Shown here one piece after another: positions 8,662 to 19,378 of a stretch of 64,000 bases of DNA. Position 1 is the stretch's first letter, and every line of letters begins with the position of its first letter. A program made the position numbers and the translations under genes. This DNA is from Ktedonobacterales bacterium (GTDB lineage Bacteria > Chloroflexota > Ktedonobacteria > Ktedonobacterales > DATBGS01), in the NCBI GenBank assembly GCA_036557285.1, contig DATBHW010000029.1:1-64000 (forward strand). Reading direction: 5' to 3'. Below the pieces are notes generated by a model. The model searched no databases. It was given only the letters and a program-made list of their open reading frames with translations, and was not told the origin of the DNA.

Positions 8662-10953
8662 ATGGAACCAGGCGTTTTCATCCCTTGCCCGCGATGTCGT
8701 GATTTAGTGCCAGTTAGAGCGCAATTTTGCGGTAACTGTGGTTTGAGAATGACCGTACCCCCTTCAGGGCCGCTGCCAGCTTCTTCTGGGCCGCAGCAAG
8801 CTTCTCTTCCCCCCTCTGGCGCGCAGCCCCACGCCAGCGCCTATCAGGCATATCAAGGTGTTCCGGCTGAGAACACCGGGCGCGCCGCTGCTGCCCCCCG
8901 CATTACTCGTTCTTTTAGCGGCATCTTGCAGCGCCTGACTCGTCGCTTTGACAGCGGCCAGACAGCTATGCCCAATCCAACGCCCTCAACACCCTTTCCA
9001 GAACCGCCAGGGCTGGCCCCGGAGCGGGCCATTGTCCTGTCAATCAATCGGTCCCCCGCCGAATCCATAATCAATCTTCCTGCCATTCAGGATGCGCAAG
9101 CCGGACCTCGCTCTGCGGCCATCCCGGAGTCCAGGGCGCTTACCCCTGCACTACCTCGTGAAGCGCCTATCTCGGCTCAATCTGGTCCTGTTATCGTACC
9201 GCAGCGTCAGCCGGATGGACAAGGAGCGCCGCTGCCACGAAACCAGAAGCAATTTCGTCGGCGCGTGATTGGCTCCAGCGTGGCGGTGATCCTGGTACTC
9301 GTGATTACAGGCATCACCGTAGTGAGGCTGCTGACGCCAGCGCAAGACCTCACGCTGGTTGCGCCAACCCGGTTGGGCGCATTTCCAACCGGCAGCGCCC
9401 TGGCAGCATCCTCGCTCTTCATCCAGCCGGCCTGGTCAGCGGCAGATAGCGTACAGGTTGCGGCGGACGCGGATCACATCGCCGCGCTCACGCCGCTCCC
9501 CCCTGACGCTGCGGCTGGTTTTCCTCAGGGGGACACTGCTCCCCTTGCCAGGCGCGTCCAGACCCTGACCGGATTAGGGCAGACACAGATGGGTATTCAA
9601 GCGCCGATGGACGTATCCATAGCGGCCACAGATCACTATGTCGTTGAGGCAGTGGACGCCGGTTTCCAGATCATTGACACACAGGATAAAGTCCTGTCTA
9701 TCGGCTTCGTCCAGTTTTTCCATCAGGTACGGCATACCGCCGATGTATTTGGTGAACCGCTCGTCATCTTCGACCCGACAGGTCAGCAATGGGTACTCGT
9801 CGTCAATGAGATAGCGAAGAACAGCCTGGGCAACGTCGCCAGCTACTTCGATGTGGCTATTAGCACGACCAGTTCGCCGCTCGATCTGTGGCACGTCTAT
9901 CAAATTCCCACCCTGACCAACGACTACGGAACATGCAACTGGGCCGATGATCCGCAGTTGGGAAGCAACGCTTTGGGCTTCTTCATCGCGGGTTCTAACT
10001 TCAACTGCGGAACGGACGGTACGCTCAACGGAGTAGTCCTTTGGGAACTCCCCAGGGCAAAGTTCGGCAAAGGCAAGAGCGAAGCGCCGCTGAGATGGAC
10101 CCGTTTCACCAACAAGGGCCAGCCGCTGCTTTCATTAGTACCAGCCGTTGAGTCGGGAACAACGTCCACAGAATGGCTGGTTGGGAATGACGCTGGAGAA
10201 AGTGACTCGGCAGACTATCAACACACTTCTCGGAGCCTTCACCTCTGGGCTATCGCGCCAGTGTCCTCTCCAGGGCAAGCGACAGGCGCGGCGCTGCCGA
10301 GAGCCGACCTGACGCTCGCAGCCGCCTATGCCGATCCACCGCTGGCGCAGCAGCCAACGCCTGATTCACAAGCAAACCAATCATCGCCAAGGCTCTCAAC
10401 TGGCGACGCGCGCGTGGCGCGCGCGCAATTCGTGAACGGCCATCTTTATATCGCTTTCACCACTGCCGTCAACTGGGTTGGCGACTCGCTCACTCGTTCG
10501 GGTATTTACTGGATTGACCTTGCGCCTTCGCTCGTTTCCCGAACCAGGAGTATATCCGCCAGAGTCGTGCAGGCGGGTATTTTGGGACTCCCCGGAACAT
10601 ACCTGTTCACGCCGACGCTGGCAGCCGACGCGCAAGGCGATATGATCTTGTCAGCGCAGATTGCTTCTTCCAGCATCTATCCTGGTATCATCTATACCAG
10701 CCGTCGCAGCAGCGACCCTCCTGGAGAGATGGGGCAGGAGAATACGATCATCACTCTCCAGTCGGGGACGAAACCTTTTGGCGCGCACTGGGGCGATTAC
10801 GCGGGCAGCAGCCTGGTATTCGATAGCACGCCCGCATCTTCACGAGCCTGGATAGCAGCCCCGGTCATCGATCCTGGTTCAGAGAGCGACGAGATCGCCT
10901 CAAGCTGGCGTACCAGGATGTGGGAATTCGAGATTGGCGACAACCCTTTATAG
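8662..10953 (+). CDS. Zinc-ribbon, single-pass membrane protein with large extracellular domain
   Basis: The 763-residue protein starts with a zinc ribbon (CPRC at 9-12 and CGNC at 23-26), then a Pro/Ser/Ala-rich linker to about residue 195, one membrane segment (VIGSSVAVILVLVITGITVVRLL) and about 530 extracellular residues. The ectodomain has repeated strand-turn patterns and aromatic/Asp-rich loops (DPTGQQWVLVVNEIA, ISTTSSPLDLWHVYQIP), as in beta-propeller-like surface proteins, but no enzyme motif is visible. It is followed after 20 bp by the VWA gene, so it probably belongs to the same transcription unit as the secretion-related genes. Other ribbon-bearing proteins occur at 21797 and 31113. 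Confidence 0.75.
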   Translation: MEPGVFIPCPRCRDLVPVRAQFCGNCGLRMTVPPSGPLPASSGPQQASLPPSGAQPHASAYQAYQGVPAENTGRAAAAPRITRSFSGILQRLTRRFDSGQTAMPNPTPSTPFPEPPGLAPERAIVLSINRSPAESIINLPAIQDAQAGPRSAAIPESRALTPALPREAPISAQSGPVIVPQRQPDGQGAPLPRNQKQFRRRVIGSSVAVILVLVITGITVVRLLTPAQDLTLVAPTRLGAFPTGSALAASSLFIQPAWSAADSVQVAADADHIAALTPLPPDAAAGFPQGDTAPLARRVQTLTGLGQTQMGIQAPMDVSIAATDHYVVEAVDAGFQIIDTQDKVLSIGFVQFFHQVRHTADVFGEPLVIFDPTGQQWVLVVNEIAKNSLGNVASYFDVAISTTSSPLDLWHVYQIPTLTNDYGTCNWADDPQLGSNALGFFIAGSNFNCGTDGTLNGVVLWELPRAKFGKGKSEAPLRWTRFTNKGQPLLSLVPAVESGTTSTEWLVGNDAGESDSADYQHTSRSLHLWAIAPVSSPGQATGAALPRADLTLAAAYADPPLAQQPTPDSQANQSSPRLSTGDARVARAQFVNGHLYIAFTTAVNWVGDSLTRSGIYWIDLAPSLVSRTRSISARVVQAGILGLPGTYLFTPTLAADAQGDMILSAQIASSSIYPGIIYTSRRSSDPPGEMGQENTIITLQSGTKPFGAHWGDYAGSSLVFDSTPASSRAWIAAPVIDPGSESDEIASSWRTRMWEFEIGDNPL

Positions 10954-10973
10954 CAGATCCGTGAGAACAGCCA

Positions 10974-11732
10974 ATGCAAGAGCGAGTCTATATCCAACCG
11001 GCCACGACCCTGACCCCCGCGCTCATCATCTATCTTGTAGATGCGAGCGATTCAATGAACCAGATGTGCAGCGACAGAAGCAAGATGGAGGTTGTCAATA
11101 AAGCCCTGCGCCTGTCGTTACGAGATCTCTGGCGGCGTTCGATGCGCGATGGAATGCCCCAGCGCCGCTACAAAATTGCCATCTTCGCCTACAGCACGAA
11201 GGTGGTTGACGTGCTCGGGGGCATGGTAGACCTTCCCGAACTGCTTCAGTATGGCGTGCCACAATGGAGCGCCGACGGCGTGACCGATATGGCCGCTGCC
11301 TTCGCTACAGTAGAGGCGTTCCTCGAAAAGCGGCTCGCCGAGTTTCAGCGTTGCCCGGCGCCGCTTGTCTGCCATCTAACCGACGCCGTTTTTACCACGA
11401 CCGATCCATCACCAGCCATCAGCCGCATTCAAGGAATGCGCGTCGAGGACGGCCCGGTGCTGATGGAACACGTCTATGTCGCCGAGCGTATGCTGCGCAA
11501 ACCGATCCGAGACTGGTATCAGTGGCAAGGGGTTCGCCGCGCGAGCGAGTTAGCCGATAAGTACGCCAGGTTTCTGCTCGGCCTTTCTTCGCGGCTCCCG
11601 GAGCCTTATCGCCATAACATCAATGGCTATGGCTATCATCTTCAGCCGGGCGCCATGATGTTCTTTCCTGGTATCCAGCACGATCTCATTCGGCTCGCCT
11701 TCGTTGCTTCTATCGCCACACAGATCAAATGA
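10974..11732 (+). CDS. VWA-domain protein
   Basis: The first 40 residues lead straight into a von Willebrand A domain: ALIIYLVDASDSM carries the MIDAS DxSxS motif (DASDS), and later segments include KIAIFAYSTKVVDVLGG, a Thr/Asp-bearing loop (GVTDMAAAFATVEAFL, the MIDAS Thr), and CHLTDAVFTTTD with an Asp in the third MIDAS position. Length is 252 residues with no membrane span. VWA proteins bind metal-dependent partners. The stop codon overlaps the start of the kinase-like gene in an ATGA, indicating translational coupling and a likely physical partnership. Confidence 0.85.
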   Translation: MQERVYIQPATTLTPALIIYLVDASDSMNQMCSDRSKMEVVNKALRLSLRDLWRRSMRDGMPQRRYKIAIFAYSTKVVDVLGGMVDLPELLQYGVPQWSADGVTDMAAAFATVEAFLEKRLAEFQRCPAPLVCHLTDAVFTTTDPSPAISRIQGMRVEDGPVLMEHVYVAERMLRKPIRDWYQWQGVRRASELADKYARFLLGLSSRLPEPYRHNINGYGYHLQPGAMMFFPGIQHDLIRLAFVASIATQIK

Positions 11733-12700
11733 CCAGAAGGTCCGGCATGGCTGTCTTTCGCCCGCATCTGCGCATGGTTCTCTGCATTGGAACGGCGTGC
11801 TACCGCTTTTTGCCCGATCCCTTTCTTTTGACCGAGCCTGATACGGTCTTCATGTTGGAGGGCAGCGAAGCGTTCATCTATCAGGTGCAAGAGTTAGGGA
11901 CAGGCAAGCCTTTCGCGCTGAAAGTCGCCAGGGCTGCTACACGCGGAAAACATATCGAGCAAGCTGTCAACGCCCTGGCGCGCTGTCCAGAGAGCAATGG
12001 CCTGACGCTGGCCCGGCAGCGCATCTGCCTGACGAAAGCCACGCATCCGCGCCTGATTGCAATGTTTCCTCAGTTGGAATACGCGGTCCTCATGCCCTGG
12101 TTTCAGGGCCGCACCTGGGCGGGTTCTATGCTTGACCGAAAAGCAAGCGAAAGCTATACGGCTCATCAGGCGGTGAAACTCGCGCGGATGACCTCGCTGG
12201 CCTTGCGCAGCCTGGAACAGCAGCGCCTCGCGCACAGCGATATTGCCGGAAGTAACACGCTGGTGCTGCCCCACTTTCAGGGCATCGAGTTCCTCGACCT
12301 CGAAGGGCTATACTTTCCCGAAGCCGCGCCGCCGCGCGCCAACTGGGGTACGCCAGGCTACCAGCATCGGCATCCGGGCCGCCAGGGCCAGTGGTGCGCC
12401 GAAGGGGACCGCTTTGCAGGAGCTATTCTGTTGACGGAGATGCTTACCTGGTGTGACCAACAGGTGCGAGCCTCTGTCCCGTCAGGAGCCGAATCGCTCT
12501 TTCGCCCGGAAGAACTGCAAGAAAGCGGGCCGCCGCTCTTGGAAACGGTGCGAACCGCATTGACGAAAAACTGCCCCCCGGCGCTGGACCTCTTCGATCA
12601 AGCGTGGACCTCCCGTGACCTCTGCGCCTGCCCAACGCTTGACGCCTGGGCAAGCTGTTTGCGCTATGAGCACCCGGACGACGCTGAGCGCCCCGTCTAA
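11729..12700 (+). CDS. Atypical protein kinase-like protein coupled to the VWA gene
   Basis: This 323-residue protein has a divergent kinase fold: FALKVA (VAIK Lys), HSDIAGSN (the HRDxxxxN catalytic loop with R replaced by S, Asp and Asn kept), FLDLEGLYFPE in place of DFG, and GTPGYQHRHP followed by GDRFAGAILLTEML. The D-x-EG-x-Y-x-P...GYQH pattern matches a kinase group often encoded with VWA and PP2C proteins, where YQHP replaces APE. No membrane span is present. In Bacillota type VII systems EssB/YukC carries a membrane-bound pseudokinase domain, and this soluble protein might play a comparable role, but that is speculative. Confidence 0.75.
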   Translation: MTRRSGMAVFRPHLRMVLCIGTACYRFLPDPFLLTEPDTVFMLEGSEAFIYQVQELGTGKPFALKVARAATRGKHIEQAVNALARCPESNGLTLARQRICLTKATHPRLIAMFPQLEYAVLMPWFQGRTWAGSMLDRKASESYTAHQAVKLARMTSLALRSLEQQRLAHSDIAGSNTLVLPHFQGIEFLDLEGLYFPEAAPPRANWGTPGYQHRHPGRQGQWCAEGDRFAGAILLTEMLTWCDQQVRASVPSGAESLFRPEELQESGPPLLETVRTALTKNCPPALDLFDQAWTSRDLCACPTLDAWASCLRYEHPDDAERPV

Positions 12701-12783
12701 CTGGCTTCCTGATCGGCGTCTCCGCGCGATCTCAGCCCACAGAACCAGAGCTACAGGCAGGTTAGAGAGCATTCAGCCTGACC

Positions 12784-12812
12784 TTGACACTCAACAGTAC
12801 GCTTCATATACT
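12784..12812 (+). promoter_or_regulatory. Consensus promoter for the YukD-EccC genes
   Basis: TTGACA (12784-12789), a 17-bp spacer and TATACT (12807-12812) form an almost ideal sigma-70-type promoter about 80 bp upstream of the ATG at 12891. It sits in the 190-bp gap after the kinase-like gene and suggests that yukD and eccC have their own transcription start. Confidence 0.75.
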
Positions 12813-12890
12813 GATATATGCCAGGCACACATTCGCTGCTGCCGCTTGCGGAGCCGGGCCGCCTGGTGCATTGGAAACGGCAGGAACGCT

Positions 12891-13262
12891 ATGCACACCC
12901 TCCTTGTCACGGTGGATTATCTTAACGACAGCCTTGACCTCGCCCTATCCGCAGAAGCTCCGCTGAGTGAGCTGCTCCCCATCCTTCTGGAAGTGTGTGG
13001 ATTGGCCCAGCGCGAGGCCAGTTCTTCTGAGGAGTGGGAACTTACTCTATACGGGGGCGAGGCGCTGCCTTTGACTCGCTCGCTTGAGGGCTGCGGCGTC
13101 TTTGATGGTACGCGCCTGGTACTGAAAAGGGCTGCCGCGCAGGAAAGCACCATGAACCTGCGCCTTCCAGGTCGGGTACACGTATTCCCCTATCCGCCTG
13201 CCACTTCCGAAACCGAAGGCCCTCGTGTGCGCTGGATTCACGATGATCCGCTCAATGAGTAG
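12891..13262 (+). CDS. YukD/EsaB-like ubiquitin-fold protein of type VII secretion
   Basis: The ATG at 12891 is chosen over an upstream frame opening at 12615, which would overlap the kinase gene. It gives 123 residues that begin MHTLLVTVDY and then NDSLDLALSAEAPLSELLPILLEVCGL, the strand-strand-helix order of ubiquitin folds. The segment LTLYGGEALPLTRSLEGCGVFDGTRLVLKR is the characteristic end of YukD-type proteins. A further 40 residues rich in Pro form a tail absent from short YukD proteins. YukD/EsaB is a soluble accessory of type VIIb secretion, and here its gene directly precedes the secretion ATPase gene, as in Bacillota operons. Confidence 0.85.
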   Translation: MHTLLVTVDYLNDSLDLALSAEAPLSELLPILLEVCGLAQREASSSEEWELTLYGGEALPLTRSLEGCGVFDGTRLVLKRAAAQESTMNLRLPGRVHVFPYPPATSETEGPRVRWIHDDPLNE

Positions 13263-13339
13263 CGCGTCAAGCCGCTTCACTTGCCGCAGGAGACGCAAGC
13301 GAGATATAGTAACGCAAGATATATTACGAGGATTCCACC

Positions 13340-16300
13340 ATGCCTGGTCTTATCTTTCACCGTCCAGCACGAAGCTACCCTGATCGCCTGCCCACAGATG
13401 AAATCGTCATCGCGGCCCCACCCATCCTGCCACAGTCACAGAGCGGCGGGTTTTCCTGGATGCAGTTGCTTGTTCCCCTGCTGAGTTCGGTAGGTTTCCT
13501 GGCCTTTGCTTTCATCTATCCAGACCCCATCTTTATTCTGGTCGCTGCCTTTATGGTGGTGGCTATGTTTAGCGGCGCTGCACTGATGCAATTTGTGCAG
13601 CGGCGAACCACGCGGGTCCAGGTCAAGGCCAATCGCAGTAAATATCTTCGCTACATTCAGCAGCAGCGCATCTGGCTGCACGAAGTTGCCCAGCGCCAAC
13701 AGCAGCTGATGAACCGGCTCCATCCACCGTTAGCAACCCTGGCCGCCTGTGTCGAGCGGCGCGAATACCTCTGGGAGCGCCGCATCACGGATGCCGATTT
13801 CCTCCAGGTGCGTCTGGCCGCCGACGTAGCGCCGCTGTGCTGCCCTTTGACCATCGAGCAGGACAAGAATCCCCTGGCGGAGTACGACAGGGATTGTTTG
13901 ACAGAGGCGCGCTTGCTGCTGGCAAAGTACAGTCAGGTAGAAAACGTACCCCTGGTGTCGCCCCTGAGTACCCTTGGCGCGCTCGTCATGACCGGCAACC
14001 GTCCACGAGTACGGGCGCTCTTGCGCTCTATGCTGTGCCAGGTTGCTGCTTTTCAAGCTCCCGATGATGTTCGCGTGATCGCCTACTTTCCCATCGAGGC
14101 TGCGCAGGAATGGTCCTGGCTCAAGTGGCTGCCGCATACCCGCCTGTTCCGCCAATTCAAGTCAGCCAGGCAGCAAGACATCGAGCCATTGTGCCTGCTG
14201 GCAGATGCCCTCGACGATTTTCAGGAAATCCTGACTTCGCAATTGGTTCCAGAACTTGAGCGCCGCCGCAAGTTCAATGCAGACCCGAACGCGCCAACTG
14301 GAAGCGCCGTCAGGCCGCATTTCATCGTCTTGCTTGACGGCTACTCGCCCGATAGCCCCCTGGCACACCTGCCTGCCATTCATGAATTGTTCACTGACGC
14401 GGCCCGCCTGGGGGTCACGATCCTTTGTCTGGTCCATGACGCAGCCGATGAGCCGCCAATCCTTCAGGCGCGCCTCCAGGTTTCGGAGATGGGCTGGTTT
14501 TCCTATGAGGAGACCGCGCCAGAAGGGCGACGCTTTGCGGGTCTTTCCGCCGACTTCGCTGACGTGGCAACCTGCGAGCGGATCGCCCGTAGTCTGACGC
14601 CACTGGTCCTCGGAGAGAAAGGGAAGCAGCAGGATCTCTCTCAAGAAGTCCGTTTGCTCCCCCTCCTGGGTCACGCCTTCGCTGATGACCTGGCCGCGTC
14701 AGACACCTGGCACGCCCGCAGCAGGAGCGAACTGCTGCGCGTTCCCTTCGGCATTGGCGCAGCCGGAGAGCCGGTGATTCTGGACATCAAAGAGGCTGCC
14801 GAGGGCGGGATGGGGCCACACGGCCTCATCATCGGCGCGACAGGCTCTGGCAAGAGTGAACTGCTGCGCACCATCGTCACCAGCCTGGCGATTACCCATG
14901 ATCCCGAAACTCTCAACTTCGTCCTGGCAGATTTCAAAGGCGGCGCTTCCTTTGCTGACCTGGCCGGACTTCCGCATGTCGCTGGCCTGATTACCAATCT
15001 TCAGAGCGATCTCACCCTGATAGACCGGATGCGCGCCGCGTTAAGCAGCGAGCAAGAACGCCGCCAGCAGATGCTCCGCGAAGCCGGAAACCTGGATAAC
15101 ATCCAGCAGTACCACGCGAGACGGCAGATCTTTCCTGGCATGGAGCCGATGCCTTATCTCATGATTGTCGTGGACGAGTTTGCCGAACTGCTTGCCAATC
15201 GCCCGGAGTTTTTGGAACTCTTTGTGGCGATTGGGCGCGTAGGCCGCAGCCTGGGTATGCACCTGCTGCTGGCGACGCAGCGGCTTGGAGAAGGGCGCAT
15301 TCAGGGGCTGGAGGGACTCTTACGCTATCGCATTTGCTTGCGCACCTTCAGCGTTCTGGAAAGCGCCGCCGTCCTCGACACCCCTGATGCCTTTTATCTG
15401 CCCTCCTTTCCCGGCATCGGTTATTTCAAGGTTGATACAACTATCTACGAGCAATTCAAATCGGCGCTGATCTCTGCTCCCTATTCCCCCGGCGGCATGA
15501 ACGGAATCGAGCAGGCGCCTGTACAGCGGTTCTCACCCACAGGAAAACTGGTACCCTATGTCAGAGCATTGCCCCAAAATGGCGGCAGCGCCGTTGGCGC
15601 GTTGCAAAAAGCCGGGGATGAGAGCCTGCATACAGATATGGATGTGGTCATTACGCATCTTATTGCCCGGCAGACCCAGCAGCAGAAGGTAGCCGTCCAT
15701 CAGGTATGGTTGCCACCGCTGGCATCGTACCTCACCCTGGGCGAAGTCTTCTCTATGCAGAGCGCGAGCAAAATAGAGGCGCCTTCCAGAAAGCCTCTTC
15801 CCCGACCCGATCTGCTTCAGGTTCCCATCGGCATTGTTGATATGCCTGCTCTGCAAAAGCAGGAGCCGCTGCTGCTGGATTTCTCAGGGGCTGGCGGGCA
15901 CCTTGCCATTGTCGGCGCTCCTCAGACGGGGAAGAGTACCTTTCTCCAGACCTTGATTACCGCCTTTGGGGTGACTCATACCCCCTATGAGGTTCAGTTC
16001 TATTGTATTGACCTTGGCGGCGGTCAACTGCGCCTGCTGGAACATCTGCCCCACGTCGGCAGCGTCTGCGATAAGACGGAAAGGGATAAAGTCCGGCGGC
16101 TTATTCGCCAGATCCGCATGATTATTGAAGAGCGCATGTATCTGTTCCGCGAAGCGCGTATTGATACCATTATGACCCTGCGTTCACGCCGCCAGGCGGG
16201 CGAGTTTCAGGACATGCCATTTGGTGACGTGTTTCTCGTCATTGATGACTTTGCCCACTTCCAGCAGGAGTTTGAAGACCTTGAGATTGAACTCTTTGAG

Positions 16301-17443
16301 GTAGCCACGGCTGGTCTGACCTACGGTGTGCATCTCGTCTTTGCCAGCAATCGCTGGAGCGACATTCGCTCAAAACTCCGCGATTCCCTCGGCGCTCGCC
16401 TCGAACTCCGGCTTAACGATCCGCTGGAGTCTGAGGTGAGCAAAGCCGCCGCCCTCTCTCTACCCGCCGGGGCGCCTGGACGTGGCCTGCTGAAAAATGG
16501 CCTCCACTTTCAGGTAGCGGTCCCCCGGTTCGGGAGCGGCGCAATCGTACAAGCACAGCCGTTGTCTGAAGCAGTGGAAACGCTGGTACACGCGCTGCGC
16601 CAGGAGTGGAGAGGCGTTTCAGCGCCCCTTATCCGCATGCTGCCCGCGCTCGTCACCCAGCATGATCTTCCGGCTCCTGGGACCGATCAGCGATCAGGCG
16701 TCCCCGTTGGGCTGGAGGAGCTTGAACTCCAGCCGGTATACATTGACCTGCTGGATGACAACCCGCACTTCCTCATTCTTGGTGACGCGCAGTGCGGCAA
16801 GACCTCGCTACTCCATGCCTGGATGCTCGGATTGCAGCATCGCTACACCCCGGACCAGGTACAGTTTATCATCGTTGATTATCGCCGAAAATTGCTCAGC
16901 CTGGCTAAAAGCGCGCATCTCTTTGCTTACGCCTACACCCCATCCCTGTTGAAAGAGTGTATCGAACGCCTCAAAGTCGAGCTTGAAAAGCGCGTACTCT
17001 CGGCGGCCAATCTCTCGCTTGAAGAACTCCATCAACCTGCCAGATGGACCGGCCCCCACTACATCCTCTTCATTGATGATTATGAACTCTTGACAACCCC
17101 ATCGGGCAATCCCTTGCTCCCGCTGGTAGAACTCATCGGCCAGGGACGCGATATAGGGCTGCACGTCGTTCTTGCGCGCCGCGTCGGCGGCGCCTTGCGC
17201 TCAGGCATGGAGCCAATATACCAGCGCATCAAAGAGATGGGGAGTCCGGGTTTCATTATGGACGGCGATCCCCAGGAAGGCCCCCTGCTGGGAACGCAGC
17301 GCGCCACCACGCTCCCTCCGGGGCGCGGCTATCTTGTTCGCCGGGGACATCGCCCGGCGCTTGTTCAGATCATCTGCCTGGAGCCTGGAGTCCTGGCAGG
17401 GCAAGGCAGCCAGAACGGTGATAAGATGGAGCAGAATCCGTAA
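13340..17443 (+). CDS. EccC/EssC-type FtsK/SpoIIIE ATPase of a type VII secretion system
   Basis: The 1367-residue protein has two membrane segments between residues about 35 and 80, a DUF-type linker region, then three ATPase domains. Walker A motifs are GATGSGKS (499-506), GAPQTGKS (859-866) and GDAQCGKT (1148-1155); Walker B motifs are MIVVDEFAEL, FLVIDDFAHF and ILFIDDYELL. All three P-loops keep Lys and Ser/Thr, whereas in many EssC/EccC proteins one or two are degenerate. It has no N-terminal FHA domains, unlike EssC, so it resembles EccC of mycobacteria with EccCa and EccCb in one chain. It should power export of the WXG100-like proteins at 4659-6119. A separate FHA protein is encoded at 31113. 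Confidence 0.95.
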   Translation: MPGLIFHRPARSYPDRLPTDEIVIAAPPILPQSQSGGFSWMQLLVPLLSSVGFLAFAFIYPDPIFILVAAFMVVAMFSGAALMQFVQRRTTRVQVKANRSKYLRYIQQQRIWLHEVAQRQQQLMNRLHPPLATLAACVERREYLWERRITDADFLQVRLAADVAPLCCPLTIEQDKNPLAEYDRDCLTEARLLLAKYSQVENVPLVSPLSTLGALVMTGNRPRVRALLRSMLCQVAAFQAPDDVRVIAYFPIEAAQEWSWLKWLPHTRLFRQFKSARQQDIEPLCLLADALDDFQEILTSQLVPELERRRKFNADPNAPTGSAVRPHFIVLLDGYSPDSPLAHLPAIHELFTDAARLGVTILCLVHDAADEPPILQARLQVSEMGWFSYEETAPEGRRFAGLSADFADVATCERIARSLTPLVLGEKGKQQDLSQEVRLLPLLGHAFADDLAASDTWHARSRSELLRVPFGIGAAGEPVILDIKEAAEGGMGPHGLIIGATGSGKSELLRTIVTSLAITHDPETLNFVLADFKGGASFADLAGLPHVAGLITNLQSDLTLIDRMRAALSSEQERRQQMLREAGNLDNIQQYHARRQIFPGMEPMPYLMIVVDEFAELLANRPEFLELFVAIGRVGRSLGMHLLLATQRLGEGRIQGLEGLLRYRICLRTFSVLESAAVLDTPDAFYLPSFPGIGYFKVDTTIYEQFKSALISAPYSPGGMNGIEQAPVQRFSPTGKLVPYVRALPQNGGSAVGALQKAGDESLHTDMDVVITHLIARQTQQQKVAVHQVWLPPLASYLTLGEVFSMQSASKIEAPSRKPLPRPDLLQVPIGIVDMPALQKQEPLLLDFSGAGGHLAIVGAPQTGKSTFLQTLITAFGVTHTPYEVQFYCIDLGGGQLRLLEHLPHVGSVCDKTERDKVRRLIRQIRMIIEERMYLFREARIDTIMTLRSRRQAGEFQDMPFGDVFLVIDDFAHFQQEFEDLEIELFEVATAGLTYGVHLVFASNRWSDIRSKLRDSLGARLELRLNDPLESEVSKAAALSLPAGAPGRGLLKNGLHFQVAVPRFGSGAIVQAQPLSEAVETLVHALRQEWRGVSAPLIRMLPALVTQHDLPAPGTDQRSGVPVGLEELELQPVYIDLLDDNPHFLILGDAQCGKTSLLHAWMLGLQHRYTPDQVQFIIVDYRRKLLSLAKSAHLFAYAYTPSLLKECIERLKVELEKRVLSAANLSLEELHQPARWTGPHYILFIDDYELLTTPSGNPLLPLVELIGQGRDIGLHVVLARRVGGALRSGMEPIYQRIKEMGSPGFIMDGDPQEGPLLGTQRATTLPPGRGYLVRRGHRPALVQIICLEPGVLAGQGSQNGDKMEQNP

Positions 17444-17467
17444 GACCTGCCATTGGAAGAGGAGTAG

Positions 17468-19329
<1,862 letters not shown>

Positions 19330-19378
19330 GAGCAGCCAGGTGGCCTTGCTATTTCGCAAGCCGCAGATACATCCGCTG

